Part shown: one piece after another, positions 15,376 to 24,396 of the stretch
How the letters are laid out: every line of letters begins with the position of its first letter
Numbering within the stretch: the stretch's first letter is position 1
Assembly: GCA_937901525.1 (NCBI GenBank)
Contig: CALDHX010000079.1
Location: forward strand, 1 to 38,086
Direction of reading: 5' to 3'
DNA: 38,086 nucleotides
Source: an uncultured Bacteroidales bacterium
GTDB taxonomy: Bacteria; Bacteroidota; Bacteroidia; Bacteroidales; P3
Position numbers and translations under genes: made by a program
Notes under the pieces: model-generated
Database searches by the model: none
Seen by the model: the letters and a program-made list of their open reading frames with translations, nothing else
Told to the model about the DNA's origin: nothing

Positions 15376-16542
15376 TTATTCGTTTTGGCTTTCTTTCTCT
15401 ATTATTTCTAAAACCTCATTAAAGGCTTCTTTCATTTGCTCATCAAAATTAACTCCCGAATATTCAAAATATTTACTTGCTATATCTATTGGCCTTTCTT
15501 GTTGAAATTCTGAAATAGTTAATTGTTTTATTTCTCCTTGCTGATTGTTAATTCTTTGAGTATTGATGTAGCAAAAACGACATTTTTTATCCTTTACAAT
15601 GCTATTAACCTCTACATTAGCACAAGAAGGTAACATATCTTCTATTTCTACATTTAATCTAAGGTATGCAGGATTTTCACAAGGGAAAGAAATCAACAAG
15701 TCTTTAACTTCTTCCCAAGAAGCAAAACCTTCTGAGGGTAATGTAACAAGAGGATAAGGATTTTCTATGTTTATTGTTGTAATTTGAAGAATTTGATTAT
15801 GCGAGGCTATATCTACAAGTGTTATTGAATGAGAATATGTTTCTTCAAAATTGATTGGCAAAGGCGTTCCACTATATCTTGCTTTTTGTTTGTGCTTATC
15901 AATGAATTGTGGTTTATGTATGTGGCCTAATGCAAAATAATCATATCCGTCTGCTATGTCTTCTAAGTTTATTGCTTCTATTCCTCCTACAATTTTTTCA
16001 TCTGAGGTTTCGTGTCCTGAGAAATCGCAACCAAAAATTGTTGTATGTGCCGAAAGTATTACGGGTAAATTATTTTCATTTCGCTCTTTAACCTCATCAA
16101 GTAGGGTTTTATAATAATTTTCCGACTGATTTCTTTCGTAAAAATATGGCAATGCTATTACAAAACCTTTGTTTGGTATTTCTATTATGTGTTGTTTTAA
16201 ATCTTTTTTATTCAATGCTCCTATTGCATGCACGTTTAAAGCTTGCCAAGGTCGGCGAAAAATTTCGTGCTTCACTGCACTATCGTGATTTCCTGCTGTA
16301 ATCACAATTTGCATTTGAGGATTTGCTTTGTGAATGCTTAAAATTGCTTCTGTAAATATGGTTTGAATTAAGGAAGATGGTTGCGAGGTGTGATAAACAT
16401 CACCACAAAGTAAAAATACATCGGGTTTATGCTCCTCAACTATGCGAGTGATTTGTTCCAACATAAGGATTTGTTCTTCTGTTCGTTCATAATTGTAAAG
16501 AACATGTCCTAAATGCCAATCGCTTGTGTGTAATATTTTCAT
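15376..16542 (-). CDS. sbcD: SbcD exonuclease subunit (Mre11-like phosphoesterase)
   Basis: This is the nuclease half of SbcCD. The 388-residue protein shows the calcineurin-like phosphoesterase motifs: MKILHTSDWHLGH at the N-terminus, LLCGDVYHTSQPS, TAGNHDSAV, and SAHTTIFG/ALGHIHKPQ further on. I start it at 16542, where the family motif begins immediately; an in-frame ATG at 16602 falls inside the upstream terminator. A -7 box lies just upstream. Confidence 0.96.
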   Translation of the reverse strand: MKILHTSDWHLGHVLYNYERTEEQILMLEQITRIVEEHKPDVFLLCGDVYHTSQPSSLIQTIFTEAILSIHKANPQMQIVITAGNHDSAVKHEIFRRPWQALNVHAIGALNKKDLKQHIIEIPNKGFVIALPYFYERNQSENYYKTLLDEVKERNENNLPVILSAHTTIFGCDFSGHETSDEKIVGGIEAINLEDIADGYDYFALGHIHKPQFIDKHKQKARYSGTPLPINFEETYSHSITLVDIASHNQILQITTINIENPYPLVTLPSEGFASWEEVKDLLISFPCENPAYLRLNVEIEDMLPSCANVEVNSIVKDKKCRFCYINTQRINNQQGEIKQLTISEFQQERPIDIASKYFEYSGVNFDEQMKEAFNEVLEIIEKESQNE

Positions 16543-16562
16543 TTTTATTGTTTTTTGCCTTA

Positions 16563-16570
16563 CAAAAGTA
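16563..16570 (-). promoter_or_regulatory. -7 element of sbcDC
   Basis: TACTTTTG on the minus strand, 20 bp before the sbcD start, matches the Bacteroidota -7 consensus. The -33 position falls in the preceding terminator stem and shows no good TTTG at the usual spacing. Confidence 0.4.
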
Positions 16571-16574
16571 TAAT

Positions 16575-16612
16575 AAAAAACGCAAATGAATGGGTTTTTC
16601 ATTTGCGTTTTT
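16575..16612. terminator. Bidirectional terminator between the TPR gene and sbcD
   Basis: AAAACGCAAATG (16577-16588) faces CATTTGCGTTTT (16600-16611) with an 11-nt loop, flanked by A/T runs. On the minus strand it closes the CHU_C cargo-TPR transcript 22 bp after the TPR stop codon. Confidence 0.85.
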
Positions 16613-16634
16613 ATCTTTATTGTATCTTATCCTA

Positions 16635-16922
16635 TCACGGATTATACATATCTTTATTATAGAAATCCAAAATCTTTATGCAACTTGCTCTCATTTCTTT
16701 TGCAGGAGAGGAAGGATTCAATTCTATTGCTCGCGAGTAACTATTGATTGCATTTTGCCAATTGTTTCCTCTTCTGTATGCGTTGCCTAAAACGTAATAT
16801 GCTACATCTTTGTTTTCGTTTGAAGAATCTTCAACAAGTTTTTCAAGCAAGGCGATAGCTTCTCCTATATTGTTTTGATCTAAAAGCGTTTTGGCTTTTT
16901 CTATTTCTATTTTATCTATCAT
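16635..16922 (-). CDS. Small TPR-repeat protein
   Basis: The 95-residue product contains about two tetratricopeptide repeats. The clearest is VAYYVLGNAYRRGNNWQNAINSYSRAIELNP (about 40-71), with the usual G, Y, A and P positions. It has no signal peptide and is probably a cytoplasmic protein-binding module. It starts 5 bp after the secreted CHU_C-domain gene and shares its terminator. The link to that protein is by position only. Confidence 0.8.
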   Translation of the reverse strand: MIDKIEIEKAKTLLDQNNIGEAIALLEKLVEDSSNENKDVAYYVLGNAYRRGNNWQNAINSYSRAIELNPSSPAKEMRASCIKILDFYNKDMYNP

Positions 16923-16927
16923 CTATC

Positions 16928-19513
16928 TTAGTTATAAATCATAAATGTTCCTTGTTCTCTTTCCAAACGATTAGGTGCGTCATTGTGTCTATACTCTACA
17001 CTCCAAGTATATACACCTTGCAATACTCTTTCTCCTTTATATGTACAATCCCACGCTTCTTCTATGTCGTTTGTTTGGAAAATCATTTCTCCGTAACGGT
17101 TAAAGATTTTTAAATCATATTCAATTATGTTATCTATCCATAAACGGAATCTTGTATTATCAGGATTATTGTCGTGAAGATAAACTCCTGTTGGCGCCCA
17201 AAGGTGATGTTCTCTTTGAACTCTAATAAAGGCTGATGTAGTATCGGAACAACCAAGTGGAGAATATGCTGTTAATTTAATATCGTAACGAAGTGTTGTG
17301 TCGGTTACAGGGAATACGTGTACAAATTCTGCTTCGCTTGATGTTGTTCCATCGCTTAATTCCCATTCTCTTGTAGAGTTTCCGCTCGATACGTCAGTAA
17401 ATATAACAGTTGGGTCAAGGGCGTCAATAACACTTGGTGAAAATCTTATTGCTGCTGATGGTGTACGTTGTACATTTACATATACTGTGTCGGTTGAATG
17501 ACAATTTATTTGATTGTAAGCATGTGCTACATACATTGTTGTAGAACTTGGCTTAACTGTGTAATTTGCTTGACTACCTCCATTAACCGACATATCTTGT
17601 GGTACACTTTCCCAAATATATCTTGTAGCGTCTCCATTAACTCCTATTTCTGCTTGTTCGCCTTCGCAAATTGATACGTCTGCTGTACAAACTACACTTG
17701 GAGCTTCTTCAACTACAACAGTAGCACTATCTGTTCTTTCGCACATTGCAGGTGGTAATTTTACACTTACATTATATTGTTGTGTGCTACTTGGAGAAAC
17801 TGTTATTGATTGTGTTGTTTGTCCTGTATTCCATTCAAACAAACAATTAGGTAATGAAGAATTAACTGTAAGTATTGTAGATGTTCCCTTACAAATGTTC
17901 ATTGTTCCAACAATTTCAATATCTGGCGCATCGTTTACTGTAACTAAAATTGAATCGCTTGCTGTACAACCAAGATAGTTAGTCTTTGTTAGTGTAATGT
18001 AACCTGTTGATTGTGGAGTTGTTTGAATTGTATCTCCTGTTTGTCCTGAACTCCAAGCAGATTCTCCTTCTTCTTCGTTCAATACGTCTGTTAGCGTGAT
18101 TTCTGTTCCTCTACAAATAGTCATGTCATCATTTACTTGAACATTGAATGATATGTTGTAAATAGTTACAGGATTGCTCATTCTTTCACAAACAATTACT
18201 CCGTTTTCTTCATTGATTACCTCGAATTGATAAACAACCGAGTCTTGATTTGCAGTGTTTACTCTTGTGAATGTACTTCCTACGTTTTCTACTTCTTGTG
18301 GTAATACCATATTGTAGCGTGTTCCTCCACTAAGTTGGAAATTCACTTGGTCTCCTCTACATACTTCATTTGTAGCTGCTGTACTTCCGTTGTGAGTTAC
18401 AACAATTGGATCAAGATCTATTGGATAATAAATAGCGGTTGAATCTAAAATATTGATTTCATTTCCATCTGCACGATAAATTGTTGCTTCTGCAAAATAT
18501 CTTGTAGGACCTTCTTCAATAGTTGGATTAGCAAAAAATCTACCTTCTGCATCTAACGAAACAGGTATCATAGGCGCATTGAAATCTGTTGCACTTCTTT
18601 TATAAACTGCATAAGATTTTTCCAATTCACTTGCTGCACGTATTCTGTATGCTTTATTTTGTGCTGACCAAACTGTATTATTGAATGTACTTACCCAACA
18701 TGCTCTTGCTCCATCAGCATCTTGTATTCCTAAGGTCGCAAGTCCTCCAACCCATGAGGTACAAATTGGTTTGTTTTGCAAATAAAACTCTATTGTATTC
18801 GAAGATTCGTAAAGCACAGCCATGTGTGTAGCAATTTCTGAGGTACATTGAAACATCGGAACTTGATTATAAGACAAAATAAACTTTCTACAAGGATATT
18901 CTCCTATGATTTGGAAATAAACTTGTCCACCTATACCGAAGTTAATGTCATAATATGGAACCATTATACAGTTTTTAAATCTTGAACCTGATGGTATAGG
19001 TCCATTATTCTCTTGTGTATAAGAGCAATTGCTTCCTTGATTATATGTTTGTCCTATTCCTTCTTTGAAAAAAGAGATTAATCCATTTGCACCTATTTGA
19101 CATGTTTCGTAAGTTTCGCCATAAAAGTCAAAAGTAAAAGGAATCGATGCACCAGGCGTTGCATAGTTCAAAGAAACCACACTCCCCCAAACGTCATCCG
19201 AAGTAAGACCTGGCACTTGTATGCCTTGGTTGTATGGAGCTGGTGGATTGTATGGAATTTCTTCCCATTCGTATGGAGATTCGTTTGATCCAGGTGTAAC
19301 AAAGTAACCCGGAGCAAACACAACTACGGTTAATGTATCCTGAGGGAAATCACAAGTTAATTGAATCCCGTTATTATACTGTTCACCTGTGAATTCAACA
19401 GTATCAAAGTTGACTAATCTTTTTATTCCCATATCTACACAACCCTGTCCCTTTGCAATATTGGTTGCAAACGTTAAAAACAAGGCTAAAAGAATGAAAT
19501 AACTCTTTCTCAT
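16928..19513 (-). CDS. Type IX secretion cargo with gliding-motility (CHU_C) C-terminal domain
   Basis: The 861-residue protein has a signal peptide (about 1-22). A beta-rich region with PYDINFGIGGQVYFQ and WVGGLATLGIQDADG resembles the nidogen/lectin-like head seen in such proteins. Several Ig-like modules follow, each with an ICxG motif (TICRGTE, NICKGTS, SICEGEQ), then a PKD-like module (FTDVSSGNSTREWELSDG). The last 90 residues (HLWAPTGVYLHDNNPDN, FNRYGEMIFQTND, GVYTWSVEYRH) are the CHU_C type B sorting domain. It would cross the outer membrane through the SprA pore encoded at 25920 and stay on the surface or be released. Its binding target is unknown. Confidence 0.9.
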   Translation of the reverse strand: MRKSYFILLALFLTFATNIAKGQGCVDMGIKRLVNFDTVEFTGEQYNNGIQLTCDFPQDTLTVVVFAPGYFVTPGSNESPYEWEEIPYNPPAPYNQGIQVPGLTSDDVWGSVVSLNYATPGASIPFTFDFYGETYETCQIGANGLISFFKEGIGQTYNQGSNCSYTQENNGPIPSGSRFKNCIMVPYYDINFGIGGQVYFQIIGEYPCRKFILSYNQVPMFQCTSEIATHMAVLYESSNTIEFYLQNKPICTSWVGGLATLGIQDADGARACWVSTFNNTVWSAQNKAYRIRAASELEKSYAVYKRSATDFNAPMIPVSLDAEGRFFANPTIEEGPTRYFAEATIYRADGNEINILDSTAIYYPIDLDPIVVTHNGSTAATNEVCRGDQVNFQLSGGTRYNMVLPQEVENVGSTFTRVNTANQDSVVYQFEVINEENGVIVCERMSNPVTIYNISFNVQVNDDMTICRGTEITLTDVLNEEEGESAWSSGQTGDTIQTTPQSTGYITLTKTNYLGCTASDSILVTVNDAPDIEIVGTMNICKGTSTILTVNSSLPNCLFEWNTGQTTQSITVSPSSTQQYNVSVKLPPAMCERTDSATVVVEEAPSVVCTADVSICEGEQAEIGVNGDATRYIWESVPQDMSVNGGSQANYTVKPSSTTMYVAHAYNQINCHSTDTVYVNVQRTPSAAIRFSPSVIDALDPTVIFTDVSSGNSTREWELSDGTTSSEAEFVHVFPVTDTTLRYDIKLTAYSPLGCSDTTSAFIRVQREHHLWAPTGVYLHDNNPDNTRFRLWIDNIIEYDLKIFNRYGEMIFQTNDIEEAWDCTYKGERVLQGVYTWSVEYRHNDAPNRLEREQGTFMIYN

Positions 19514-19551
19514 ATTTCAATATTTTTTATTTTTCTTTTTAATTTAGCGTA

Positions 19552-19559
19552 CAAAAATA
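19552..19559 (-). promoter_or_regulatory. -7 element of the CHU_C cargo gene
   Basis: TATTTTTG on the minus strand 38 bp before the start codon fits the -7 consensus. No TTTG lies at the expected -33 distance. The gap from the mfd stop (19618) contains no visible terminator. Confidence 0.4.
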
Positions 19560-19617
19560 CAAAAAAACATATTATTGACACTATTTTCTTTTAATTTGTT
19601 TTATTTTTTTCAATGTT

Positions 19618-22600
19618 TTACACAAAATCTTCTTGTAGATAGGTAAAAACTTTGATTGCTTTATCTAAATTATCTATTGATTTAATGCTTAAAACTACTT
19701 TATCTTCTTGTTCAGAAACAGAACTTTGAGTTGGATAACTTTGAACATAAGAAAGAATTCTTTCAACAGCGTTTGATTGAAAATTAAAGGTTATTGCCAT
19801 TTTATTTTGTTTAATAGAAATCTTTTCTGCATAGATTTTTTTAGCTAACATACGGAGTTTTACTATTTGAAACAACTCTAAGGTTTGAGAAGGTATTGTT
19901 CCAAATCTATCTTCTAAGGATTGTTGCAATAATGGCAAGTCTTTTTCACTCTCCATAGTGTCTAATTGTTTATAGATTTTCAATCTCTCCACTATATTGC
20001 TGATATATTTATCTGGAATAAGAATTTCCAAATCGGTTTCAATAACACATTCTCGTTTTGTAGCATCTTCTTGAATTTGTCCACAGTCTTGACGGATTTC
20101 GTCCATTGCTTCATTGAGAATTTTATGATATGTCTCAAATCCTATATCGGAAATAAATCCACTTTGTTCTGCTCCAAGCAAATCTCCCGCACCTCTTATG
20201 TCTAAGTCTCGCATTGCTATTGCAAAACCACTGCCTATGGCTGAAAATTCTTCAATTGCAGAAAGTCTTTTATGAGCCTCTGGCGTTAAAAGATAAGCCT
20301 CAGGAGCTATAAGATAACAAAAAGCCTTCGCATTGCTTCTTCCGACTCTTCCTCTCAATTGATGAAGATCTGAAAGTCCATAATTTTGCGCGTCATTTAT
20401 TATAATAGTATTAGCATTCGGTATATCTAATCCATTTTCCACAATTGTAGTCGAAACAAGTATGTCATATTGTCCTTCAATAAAGTCAAGCATAACTCTT
20501 TCCAATGCTTCGCCTTCCATTTGTCCGTGTCCGACAACAATTCTCGCCTTTGGAACAAGTTGATGCAAGGTTTGTGCAATTTCATGTATTGTTTGCACTC
20601 TATTATGCACAAAATATACTTGTCCTCCTCTTTGAATTTCAAAATCTATTGCATCTCTTATTAGTTCTTTATCAAAATTTATCACTTGCGTATTTACAGG
20701 TTGGCGATTTGCAGGAGGAGTATTTATTATGGAAAGGTCTCTTGCTCCCATTAAAGAGAATTGTAGCGTTCTTGGAATAGGAGTTGCCGAAAGCGTAAGC
20801 GTGTCTATATTTACTTTTAGCTGTTTTAATTTTTCTTTAACGCTAACTCCAAACTTATGTTCTTCGTCTATGATTAGCAATCCTAAGTCTTTAAACTTTA
20901 CATCTTTGCCTACAACTCTGTGAGTGCCTATAAGAATGTCTATTTTTCCTATTTGAAGGTCTTTGAGTATTTGATTTTTTTCCTTGGTTGTACGAAAACG
21001 ATTAAGATAATCAACCCTGCAAGGAAAATCTTTTAATCTTTGTGAAAAGGTTTTCCAATGTTGAAAGGCTAAAATAGTAGTTGGCACCAAAACAACTACT
21101 TGTTTGCTATCGCATACTGCTTTAAAGGCTGCTCTTATCGCAACTTCTGTTTTTCCAAAGCCAACATCTCCACATACAAGCCTATCCATAGGATGAGAAG
21201 ATTCCATATCTCGTTTTACATCTATGGTTGCTTTCAATTGATCGGGAGTATCCTCATACATAAAGGAGGCTTCTAATGAGTTTTGCAGATAAGAATCCGC
21301 TGAAAAGGCGTATCCTTGTGTTGCTTTTCGTTTTGCATAGAGTGCAATCAAGTCTTTTGCTATGTCTTTTACCTTTTGCTTTGTTTTGTTTTTGAGTGTC
21401 TGCCAGGTTGTAGAGCCTAAGCGATTCAACTTAGGAGGATTTGCCGTTTCTTTTGAGGAATAACGACTGATTTTATGCAAAGAATGTATGGAAACATAGA
21501 GCGAATCATTGTCTTTAAAGATTAATCTTATCGCTTCTTGTTTTTTCCCTCCTTTATCTATCTTTGCTAATCCTGCGAACACACCTATGCCGTGATCTAT
21601 ATGAGTTACGTAATCTCCGGGCGTAAGACTCAACAAATCTTCCATGGTTATTTTTTCTTGTTGAGCTTTTCCGTCCCTTAGTTTATACTTATGATAACGA
21701 TTAAACAATTGATGGTCGGTAAAAAGTAAGAGTTTATGATCGTTATCAATGAATCCTTCGGCTATTGAGCCTTGTAAAAAGGTTGGAGTTAAGATATTTC
21801 TGTTTTTTGCAAACTCTACCAATACTTTTTCTACCCTTTCTTTTTGCTGAGCGTCAAGAACACAAAAGCATGTTTGATAATTTTGTTCTTGTTTTTGCTC
21901 TAAGCAATCTATTAGCATAGGAAAATTTGCATTAAAAACAGGTTGAGAAATTATATCCAAAATTAACGGATTTTTTTCTTCGTTTTTGAAATTTTTTTCA
22001 AAGAAAAAAACTTTTTTCTCTTTGAAAAAATTTAAAATTTCTTTGCTTTTTAAAAAGCTATCGTTAGAGTTTTGTTTTTCTTCTATTTGCATAAATTTCG
22101 CAAGACATAAATCTGCTTGATTTACCCAAATAATTGTTTTGTCATTAAACCATTTTGTAAACGAAGTTTTAGTGATTTGTTCTTGCGAAAGGGTGAAGTT
22201 TGGCAATATATTAAAGCTTTCTTTTTCTTCAATTGAGAGTTGTGTTAATATATCAAAGGTTCTAAGACTATCTATCGTATCTCCAAAAAGTTCTATACGA
22301 TATGGATTCTCCTGAGAAAAGGAAAACACATCTATTATGCCACCTCTGATTGAATATTGCCCTGCTTGATAAACTAAGTCGCTTCTTTCAAATCCAAAAT
22401 CATCAAGAACATCTATCAATTCTTCAATATTCAATTCCTCATTCTTTGAAATGGTAAATATTTTCTTGTTAAAAGATTTTTTATCGACTGTTTTTTCGCA
22501 AAAAGCTTGTGGATAGGTAACAATTATCTTTGCAGTAGAGAGAGAAAGTCTTTCTAATATTGCAGTACGAAGAAGAATGTTGGCATTATTTAGTTTATTG

Positions 22601-22899
22601 TTATCGTTTTCATGAAAAAAAGACGAAGGATAAAAAAGAACGTGTTTTTCGTTATAATCAATTTCCGAATCGTTGTAATATCTTTCTAAATCATTATAAA
22701 AGTATGCTGCTTTTTGTTTATCTTCAAAAAGAAAAATATGTGTAAAATCCTCTGTTAATTCACAAGTAACGGAACTTATAAGTGAAAGACTTGAACCCGA
22801 AAGCCCCTTTATGTAAAAGGGTTCTTTGTATTCTTTTATATTTCTTACTATTTCTTGTACTTTCTCAGAGCGAGAATATATTGAACTAAATCTTTTCAT
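19618..22899 (-). CDS. mfd: Transcription-repair coupling factor Mfd
   Basis: Mfd removes RNA polymerase stalled at lesions and recruits the UvrAB machinery. The 1093-residue protein has the UvrB-like N-terminal module (about 1-300), the CarD-like RNA-polymerase interacting domain (about 420-490: LTPGDYVTHIDHGIGVFAGL), and the helicase core with P-loop CGDVGFGKTEVA (about 575), box II DEEH (about 680) and QLRGRVGRS. The C-terminal regulatory domain ends with QSLEDRFGTIP and following. A promoter-like box almost touches the ATG. The gene is divergent from the LD-carboxypeptidase gene across array C. Confidence 0.97.
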   Translation of the reverse strand: MKRFSSIYSRSEKVQEIVRNIKEYKEPFYIKGLSGSSLSLISSVTCELTEDFTHIFLFEDKQKAAYFYNDLERYYNDSEIDYNEKHVLFYPSSFFHENDNNKLNNANILLRTAILERLSLSTAKIIVTYPQAFCEKTVDKKSFNKKIFTISKNEELNIEELIDVLDDFGFERSDLVYQAGQYSIRGGIIDVFSFSQENPYRIELFGDTIDSLRTFDILTQLSIEEKESFNILPNFTLSQEQITKTSFTKWFNDKTIIWVNQADLCLAKFMQIEEKQNSNDSFLKSKEILNFFKEKKVFFFEKNFKNEEKNPLILDIISQPVFNANFPMLIDCLEQKQEQNYQTCFCVLDAQQKERVEKVLVEFAKNRNILTPTFLQGSIAEGFIDNDHKLLLFTDHQLFNRYHKYKLRDGKAQQEKITMEDLLSLTPGDYVTHIDHGIGVFAGLAKIDKGGKKQEAIRLIFKDNDSLYVSIHSLHKISRYSSKETANPPKLNRLGSTTWQTLKNKTKQKVKDIAKDLIALYAKRKATQGYAFSADSYLQNSLEASFMYEDTPDQLKATIDVKRDMESSHPMDRLVCGDVGFGKTEVAIRAAFKAVCDSKQVVVLVPTTILAFQHWKTFSQRLKDFPCRVDYLNRFRTTKEKNQILKDLQIGKIDILIGTHRVVGKDVKFKDLGLLIIDEEHKFGVSVKEKLKQLKVNIDTLTLSATPIPRTLQFSLMGARDLSIINTPPANRQPVNTQVINFDKELIRDAIDFEIQRGGQVYFVHNRVQTIHEIAQTLHQLVPKARIVVGHGQMEGEALERVMLDFIEGQYDILVSTTIVENGLDIPNANTIIINDAQNYGLSDLHQLRGRVGRSNAKAFCYLIAPEAYLLTPEAHKRLSAIEEFSAIGSGFAIAMRDLDIRGAGDLLGAEQSGFISDIGFETYHKILNEAMDEIRQDCGQIQEDATKRECVIETDLEILIPDKYISNIVERLKIYKQLDTMESEKDLPLLQQSLEDRFGTIPSQTLELFQIVKLRMLAKKIYAEKISIKQNKMAITFNFQSNAVERILSYVQSYPTQSSVSEQEDKVVLSIKSIDNLDKAIKVFTYLQEDFV

Positions 22900-22903
22900 A
22901 GGG

Positions 22904-22911
22904 CAAAGTTA
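22904..22911 (-). promoter_or_regulatory. -7 element of mfd
   Basis: TAACTTTG on the minus strand ends only 4 bp before the mfd ATG. If used, transcription starts at or next to the start codon, giving a leaderless or nearly leaderless mRNA. No TTTG occurs at the standard -33 spacing. Confidence 0.4.
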
Positions 22912-22914
22912 CAA

Positions 22915-23054
22915 TTTTTTTTCATTTTTCTTCTTTTTTACCAAACAAGTCTAAGACTAATAAAAATACAATCAAGATAAATTGGTCGTACAATCAAGAT
23001 AAATTAGTTGTACAATCAAGATAAAATCATAGTACGACAAAGATAAATTTTTCC
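22915..23054 (+). repeat. 22-bp repeat array C with T-rich leader
   Basis: Four 22-bp direct repeats at 22967-23054 begin TACAATCAAGATAAA in three copies and TACGACAAAGATAAA in the fourth; the 7-bp linkers vary. A 28-bp T-rich leader ending TTTTTTACC (22915-22942) lies upstream, with a 6-bp offset and a small dyad (AGTCTAAGACT) between. The first unit matches array B unit 2 at 18 of 22 positions. Copies here are direct repeats with poor internal symmetry, but GTACAA and TTGTAC at unit borders restore a longer dyad. The array ends 18 bp before the -7 box of the LD-carboxypeptidase gene. Confidence 0.85.
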
Positions 23055-23072
23055 GAAATTTAGATTTTTTCT

Positions 23073-23080
23073 TACATTTG
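23073..23080 (+). promoter_or_regulatory. -7 element of the LD-carboxypeptidase-yraN pair
   Basis: TACATTTG lies 30 bp before the ATG at 23111. The -33 position is in T-rich sequence directly after array C, with no clear TTTG. Confidence 0.45.
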
Positions 23081-23110
23081 CACTTTAATTATTCAAAAAA
23101 ACTGCGAAAT

Positions 23111-24022
23111 ATGGTTAAAATTCCTCCTTTTCTCAAATCTGGTGATAGAGTTATCATCTTGGCTTCTGCAAGAAAAATATCAAAACAAGAACTTAACGAT
23201 ACTATTTCTTTATTAGAAAACAAAGGACTGAAAGTTTGCTTGGGCGAAAGCATAAATGCAGAAGAAAATCAATTTGCTGGAAGCGATGAATTAAGAGCAA
23301 GAGATTTGCAAAAGGCAATTGACGACAAGCAAATCAAGGCTATTTTCTTTGCAAGAGGAGGTTACGGAAGCGTAAGAATAATTGATATGGTAGATTTCTC
23401 GCCTTTGGAAACTAATCCTAAATGGTTGATTGGTTATTCTGACGTAACAGCAATTTTAAATCACGTTTACTTTAAACATTCTGTGGCTTCGCTTCACGCA
23501 ATTATGCCGGTAAACATAAAAAAAGAAATATTTGATTCCTCGGCAATAGAAAGTATATTAAATCTTCTATTTGGCAAAGAATTTTCCTTTACTAAGCCTT
23601 GCGATTTCGCTCAAAAAGACTGCAAAGTCAAAGGAAAAATCATTGGAGGTAATCTTTCGGTTCTTTATTCCTTACTTGGAAGTGAGAGTTTTGGAGAAAC
23701 TGACGATTTAATTCTTTTGATTGAGGATTTAGATGAATATCTTTATCATATAGATAGAATGATGCAGGCTTTGAAACGTGCAGGAAAATTGAAAAACTTA
23801 AAAGCTTTGCTTGTTGGAGCAATGACTCAGATGCACGACAACACAATTCCTTTTGGCAAAACAGCATATCAAATCATAGAAGAGGCAGTTAAGCAATATA
23901 ACTACCCTAAAATTTTTGGTGCAAGCATAGGACACATTGAAGAAAGAAACAACGCCGTTATTATTGGAGGGGAAATGGAGGTTGAAGTAAAAGATAACAC
24001 AATTATCACAAAACAATTATGA
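23111..24022 (+). CDS. LD-carboxypeptidase (S66 family)
   Basis: S66 peptidases cleave the L,D bond at the end of murein tetrapeptides during peptidoglycan recycling. The 303-residue product has the family pattern: FLKSGDRVIILASARKI at the N-terminus, FFARGGYGSVRIID, the nucleophile segment WLIGYSDVTAILNHV (Ser in GYSD), the glutamate segment LLIEDLDEYLYHIDRMM, and a C-terminal His in GASIGHIEERNNAVIIG. I start at 23111, since an upstream ATG (23078) overlaps the -7 box. No signal peptide, so it is cytoplasmic. Its stop overlaps the yraN start (ATGA). Confidence 0.93.
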   Translation: MVKIPPFLKSGDRVIILASARKISKQELNDTISLLENKGLKVCLGESINAEENQFAGSDELRARDLQKAIDDKQIKAIFFARGGYGSVRIIDMVDFSPLETNPKWLIGYSDVTAILNHVYFKHSVASLHAIMPVNIKKEIFDSSAIESILNLLFGKEFSFTKPCDFAQKDCKVKGKIIGGNLSVLYSLLGSESFGETDDLILLIEDLDEYLYHIDRMMQALKRAGKLKNLKALLVGAMTQMHDNTIPFGKTAYQIIEEAVKQYNYPKIFGASIGHIEERNNAVIIGGEMEVEVKDNTIITKQL

Positions 24023-24396
24023 TTGGAAATAAGATATTAGGAAATTTAGGTGAAGACTTAGCTTGCGATTTTCTCATAAAGAAGGGCTATAAGATTTTAG
24101 AAAGAAATTTTGTGTGGAGGAAAAATGAGATTGATATTATTGCAGAGGACGAAAGGGAAAGATGTATTGTTTTTGTGGAAGTAAAAACAAGAAATACAGA
24201 CTATTTCATTCAGCCTTTTGAGGCAGTGGATTTCAAAAAACAAAAAGCAATAATAAAAGTTGCGAATGCCTACATACGCAATCGCAACTTAGATTTAGAA
24301 GCAAGGTTTGATGTGATTTCAATCATTCAAACAGAAGAAGGAACTCAAACCTTGGAGCACATTACCGGTGCTTTTGAACCTTATAGTGCTTTTTAA
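24019..24396 (+). CDS. yraN: YraN/UPF0102 family putative endonuclease-fold protein
   Basis: The 125-residue protein has the whole UPF0102 pattern: GNLGEDLACDFLIKKGYKILERNF, then NEIDIIAED and CIVFVEVKTR, which carry the E...D...ExK residues of a restriction-endonuclease-like fold, and ARFDVISI near the end. Its cellular role is not settled. It overlaps the LD-carboxypeptidase stop by 4 bp and its own stop codon overlaps the convergent panB stop by 3-4 bp. Confidence 0.93.
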   Translation: MIGNKILGNLGEDLACDFLIKKGYKILERNFVWRKNEIDIIAEDERERCIVFVEVKTRNTDYFIQPFEAVDFKKQKAIIKVANAYIRNRNLDLEARFDVISIIQTEEGTQTLEHITGAFEPYSAF

